From assembly GCA_020635075.1 (NCBI GenBank), contig JACKAM010000001.1, positions 868,001-932,000 of the forward strand: DNA of 64,000 bases, read 5' to 3'. Each line of letters starts with the position of its first letter. The first letter of the stretch is position 1. Shown in pieces: positions 61,537 through 64,000 of the stretch. This DNA comes from Pseudobdellovibrionaceae bacterium (GTDB lineage Bacteria > Bdellovibrionota > Bdellovibrionia > Bdellovibrionales > UBA1609). Made by a program: the position numbers and the translations under genes. Below the pieces are notes generated by a model, which saw only the letters and a list, made by a program, of their open reading frames with translations, ran no database searches and had not been told where the DNA came from.

Positions 61537-63210
61537 CTAGGCTCGTGGCAGGTTGGTGAGGTCCCGTGAAGAGGATGGGGAGAGCAAGGTGTCCTTGAGC
61601 GCCTGAAGCAGATAGCGATTTGAGCTAAATATCTCGCGATTCACATTCAAAAAGGTAGCTGCGGTCGAAGCGAAGGCTCTGCGGTGACTGGTTTCGCCGT
61701 AGACCCAGCTGTTCACCCTCTTGTAGGCTAACTCGTTGGAATCAAAAAGACGGGCCAGGTGTTCAAAAAGTGCTTGGGGAGCTTCTATACCGAAGGTCTT
61801 GAGGATCTGTTCCTGGAGGGGGTTATAGTCCTTTTTGATCTCCCCTTCCAGTCTTTCCACATCGTCACTCACGCTTTGTTCGAACTCTTTTAGATTGTGT
61901 TGAATATCTTTGGCCGCCTTTGCGCTCTGGACTCCGTGGCGAAGAGCAAGGATGTACTGGTGAAGCTGAGTCGAGTTTTCATCATCGATCTTTTGCTTTT
62001 GAATCTCATTAAAGTAGGTGAGCAGTTCACCTTCGGATTGTTTGATGCCCTCATACTCTTCAGAGGAGTCGTCGTCGTTGAGAAGAAGTCCCAACAGTCC
62101 CGATGGGTGGGATTTGTCGTGGTCGGGATGATAAAGACCTATCAAATGACTCTTGTAGCGAAAGACATCCTGACAAAGGCGAGTCAGTTCTCTCTGCACG
62201 GTTTCAAGGGCGGCATCGGGCACATCCACGCCGACCTTGTGGATATACAAACAGGCGTGGTCATCGTCTTTGACAAAGAGGCTGCTGAGATAGCGTTCAA
62301 AGGGGCGCAGAAAGGGCAAGAACAGGGCAATGCCGATAAGGTTGAAGCTGCTATGGAAGGCCACCAGGGTGTAAAGGGGGCTGTCGATATCCATCTGAGT
62401 CTGCAAAAAGTTGAGAATCAGGCCGAGCAGCGCAAATGCGAGAAGGTCGGTAATCAGATTGAATAGAAAGTGGGCCATAGCCACGCGTTTTTTAGTGGGA
62501 GTCCCTTGTGCAGCCCCTAAAAGGGCCGTCACAGTGGTTCCTAAGTCGGCGCCGATGACAAGAGCCGCAGCCTGATGAAGGGTGAGTATGTCGGCATTGA
62601 GGGCACTCAGGGTGATCATCATTGTTGCTGAGCTAGATTGAATCAGGGCCGTAAAGCCCACTCCAAACAAAAGATACATGAAGGTGCCCCAGCCAGCCAG
62701 GAAAGCGAGACTCACCGATTGCGACAAGGTCTCCATACTGGCCTTCATGAAATCAAGGCCCATAAATAGAAATCCCAGGCCAGCGAGAAAGGCGAGAAAG
62801 TGGTAAAAGCGGAAACGAGGTCCGAGAAATACAAGACCACAACAGCCTATTCCAATGAGAGGAAGGACAAGGGCCTCAAGGTTCATCTTGAAGCCGAGGG
62901 AAGCCACCACCCAGCCGGTAAAGGTGGTTCCAAAATTAGCACCAAGGATAATGCCAAGGGCATTGCCTAGAGTGATGATTTCGGCCCCAACAAAGGCCAA
63001 TACCATGAGTGTCACCACTGAGCTGCTTTGTAGAACAGCCGTGGTCACGGCGCCGTTGATTATGGAAAGAAAATGGTTGGTGGTGTAGTGACGGAGAAAG
63101 CGTTTAAAGCTTCGTCCGGCTAACTCCTTGAGAGCTTCCTCCATGCGAATCATGCCAAAAAGGAAGAAGCCAAGGCCTGCTATGAACTTCCAATACTCAA
63201 TCTTTTCCAT
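61537..63210 (-). CDS. Na+/phosphate cotransporter family protein with PhoU-like C-terminus
   Basis: 557 residues from ATG 63210, which overlaps the end of the rhodanese gene by 14 bp; a longer frame to 63291 is not needed. The N-terminal half has eight or more membrane helices with the inverted-repeat signature of the family (PF02690): VTTAVLQSSSVVTLMVLAFV and FTALIQSSSATMMITLSALN, plus ILGANFGTTFTGWVVA and VIGADLGTTVTALL. The C-terminal 220 residues are soluble and helical with PhoU-like character (VQRELTRLCQDVFRYKSHLI). It takes up phosphate with sodium in characterised members. Confidence 0.92.
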   Translation of the reverse strand: MEKIEYWKFIAGLGFFLFGMIRMEEALKELAGRSFKRFLRHYTTNHFLSIINGAVTTAVLQSSSVVTLMVLAFVGAEIITLGNALGIILGANFGTTFTGWVVASLGFKMNLEALVLPLIGIGCCGLVFLGPRFRFYHFLAFLAGLGFLFMGLDFMKASMETLSQSVSLAFLAGWGTFMYLLFGVGFTALIQSSSATMMITLSALNADILTLHQAAALVIGADLGTTVTALLGAAQGTPTKKRVAMAHFLFNLITDLLAFALLGLILNFLQTQMDIDSPLYTLVAFHSSFNLIGIALFLPFLRPFERYLSSLFVKDDDHACLYIHKVGVDVPDAALETVQRELTRLCQDVFRYKSHLIGLYHPDHDKSHPSGLLGLLLNDDDSSEEYEGIKQSEGELLTYFNEIQKQKIDDENSTQLHQYILALRHGVQSAKAAKDIQHNLKEFEQSVSDDVERLEGEIKKDYNPLQEQILKTFGIEAPQALFEHLARLFDSNELAYKRVNSWVYGETSHRRAFASTAATFLNVNREIFSSNRYLLQALKDTLLSPSSSRDLTNLPRA

Positions 63211-63646
63211 CGTTAGGTTTCGGCCCGCCTTTTTGGCTCCCGAATGGAATGGTTGGCAGTCCCTGGGCCTTCCAGTCCTTGAGTCCGCCAATGTTGATCA
63301 CTGAGAGGTAGCCCTTGTCTTTGAGTCGCTGCTGAACTTGTCCAGCTCTTCCTCCGGAGCGGCAATAGATGTAGATTTTCTTATCCTTCGGAGTTTGTCT
63401 CAAGAAGGCCTCCCAGCCCTTTGAAGCAATACGAATTTCCGAGTTCGGCAACCATAGAGCGCCTTTGGCCAGGCCTTCTTCCTGTAATTCTGAGATCTCA
63501 CGTACATCCAAGAGAATGGCATCATTCTTATTGACCTCGACGGCGACTTTTTTGAAATCCACGGCATCGGCTGTCCAGGCAGAGGAAAGGTAAGAACCGG
63601 CAATAAGGGTCGCGGCCAGGGTCAGAATCCATCTGGTGATTTTCAT
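63197..63646 (-). CDS. Periplasmic rhodanese-domain protein
   Basis: 149 residues. Signal peptide MKITRWILTLAATLIAGSYL ending SSAWTADA. A single rhodanese domain occupies about 30-140 with AILLDVREISELQEEGLAKG and active-site Cys95 in IYIYCRSGGRAGQVQQRL, the CRxGxR loop of active sulfurtransferases. It closes with YLSVINIGGLKDWKAQGLP. It is 17 bp after the marC-family gene and overlaps the phosphate transporter gene, so the three are co-transcribed. Its role in the periplasm is likely sulfur or redox handling; the link with phosphate uptake is unclear. Confidence 0.92.
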   Translation of the reverse strand: MKITRWILTLAATLIAGSYLSSAWTADAVDFKKVAVEVNKNDAILLDVREISELQEEGLAKGALWLPNSEIRIASKGWEAFLRQTPKDKKIYIYCRSGGRAGQVQQRLKDKGYLSVINIGGLKDWKAQGLPTIPFGSQKGGPKPNDGKD

Positions 63647-63663
63647 CAGTCATCTCCTCGACT

Positions 63664-64000
63664 TCAAATCTTTAGTAGCTTGTGAACATAAGGGGTCAAC
63701 CCCTTAAAAAAATACTCTACGGCAATCATCATGAGAATCAATCCCATGAGTCTGAAAAAAACCTTGCTGCCGCTACTTCCCATGAGGGCCAATAGACGTT
63801 TAGAACTGATGAGAATAATAAATGTCGCCAGGCTGACAAGGGCAAAAGTGCCAAAGAGGATGGATTTGTGAATAATGGAATGGGCCTCCTGAATCTGCAC
63901 AATCACTACGGTAATAGTGCCAGGTCCGCAGATCATGGGGATGGCTAGAGGCGTGATGGCAAACTCATCAATGAGAGCCGCTTCGGCATGAGTGACTTTT
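63664..64000 (-). CDS. MarC family membrane protein, C-terminal part (cut by window edge)
   Basis: The visible 111 codons on the minus strand include EAALIDEFAITPLAIPMICG followed by PGTITVVIVQ, the AiTPLAiPmiaGPGtit motif of the MarC/UPF0056 family. Three hydrophobic segments follow, the last ending KGLTPYVHKLLKI. The N-terminal half lies beyond 64000. MarC proteins are inner-membrane proteins with no settled function, once wrongly linked to multiple antibiotic resistance. Confidence 0.9.
   Translation of the reverse strand, partial: KVTHAEAALIDEFAITPLAIPMICGPGTITVVIVQIQEAHSIIHKSILFGTFALVSLATFIILISSKRLLALMGSSGSKVFFRLMGLILMMIAVEYFFKGLTPYVHKLLKI

Overview
The window looks like chromosomal DNA of a Gram-negative, lipoprotein-rich bacterium, most likely a member of the Bdellovibrionota (Bdellovibrionales-like). 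This is inferred from content, not from a search: TIGR02147-like regulators, lipoproteins with an FQNC-type lipobox, a DUF1552/DUF1592 pair, many Ig/FN3-type secreted proteins, and dense two-component and SpoIIE signalling. No insertion sequence, prophage, plasmid gene or CRISPR array was seen. Both window edges cut genes: murI on the left and a marC-family gene on the right.

Layout. 0-9 kb: murI (partial), a possible structured RNA with a terminator, a CBS-less IMP dehydrogenase/GMP reductase, a membrane protein, tRNA-Leu(UAA) with a duplicated 3' tail, an Ig-domain lipoprotein, a DUF1552/DUF1592 pair and a TlyC/CorC-type CNNM-CBS protein. 9-19 kb: a DUF2089/SHOCT-like regulator pair, a DUF938 methyltransferase, an exported PGM1-type ATP-grasp protein, a group of secreted carbohydrate-related proteins, a SpoIIE-type phosphatase, then tRNA-Leu(CAG) with elaborate tail repeats. 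19-27.7 kb: small secreted proteins, a 43-residue membrane protein missed by normal length cut-offs, a pentapeptide-repeat protein, a split phosphorelay (OmpR-type regulator, REC-only protein, hybrid kinase, HPt protein), a radical SAM protein and an HlyIII-family protein.

27.7-43.3 kb is the metabolic centre: a respiratory nitrate reductase island. A NIT-domain kinase diverges from a cytochrome c-narGHJI-narK-hemerythrin-NarK/DoxX operon, and an FNR-like regulator with four candidate Fe-S cysteines closes it. A 9+4+9 bp palindrome with FNR-site geometry lies about 100 bp upstream of the first gene. Together these would import nitrate, reduce it at a membrane NarGHI, export nitrite, and switch on under low oxygen.

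43.3-48.6 kb is a low-density, repeat-rich stretch: two oppositely oriented octanucleotide arrays, a diverged 90-bp duplication, a long inverted match, and two proteins resembling the separate halves of a TIGR02147 regulator. 48.6-58.8 kb: a sensorless kinase, a cysteine-repeat lipoprotein ending in a Hint (hedgehog/intein-type) domain with a companion protein, an M4-like metallopeptidase, and a tightly overlapped operon of a small protein, a GMC oxidoreductase and a thiamine-diphosphate enzyme. 58.9-64 kb: a secreted GH31 glycosidase, a Na/phosphate cotransporter, a periplasmic rhodanese and the marC-family fragment.

The points I consider most worth checking are the Hint lipoprotein, the tRNA-tail repeats, the NarK-DoxX fusion, the exported ATP-grasp protein and the octamer arrays.
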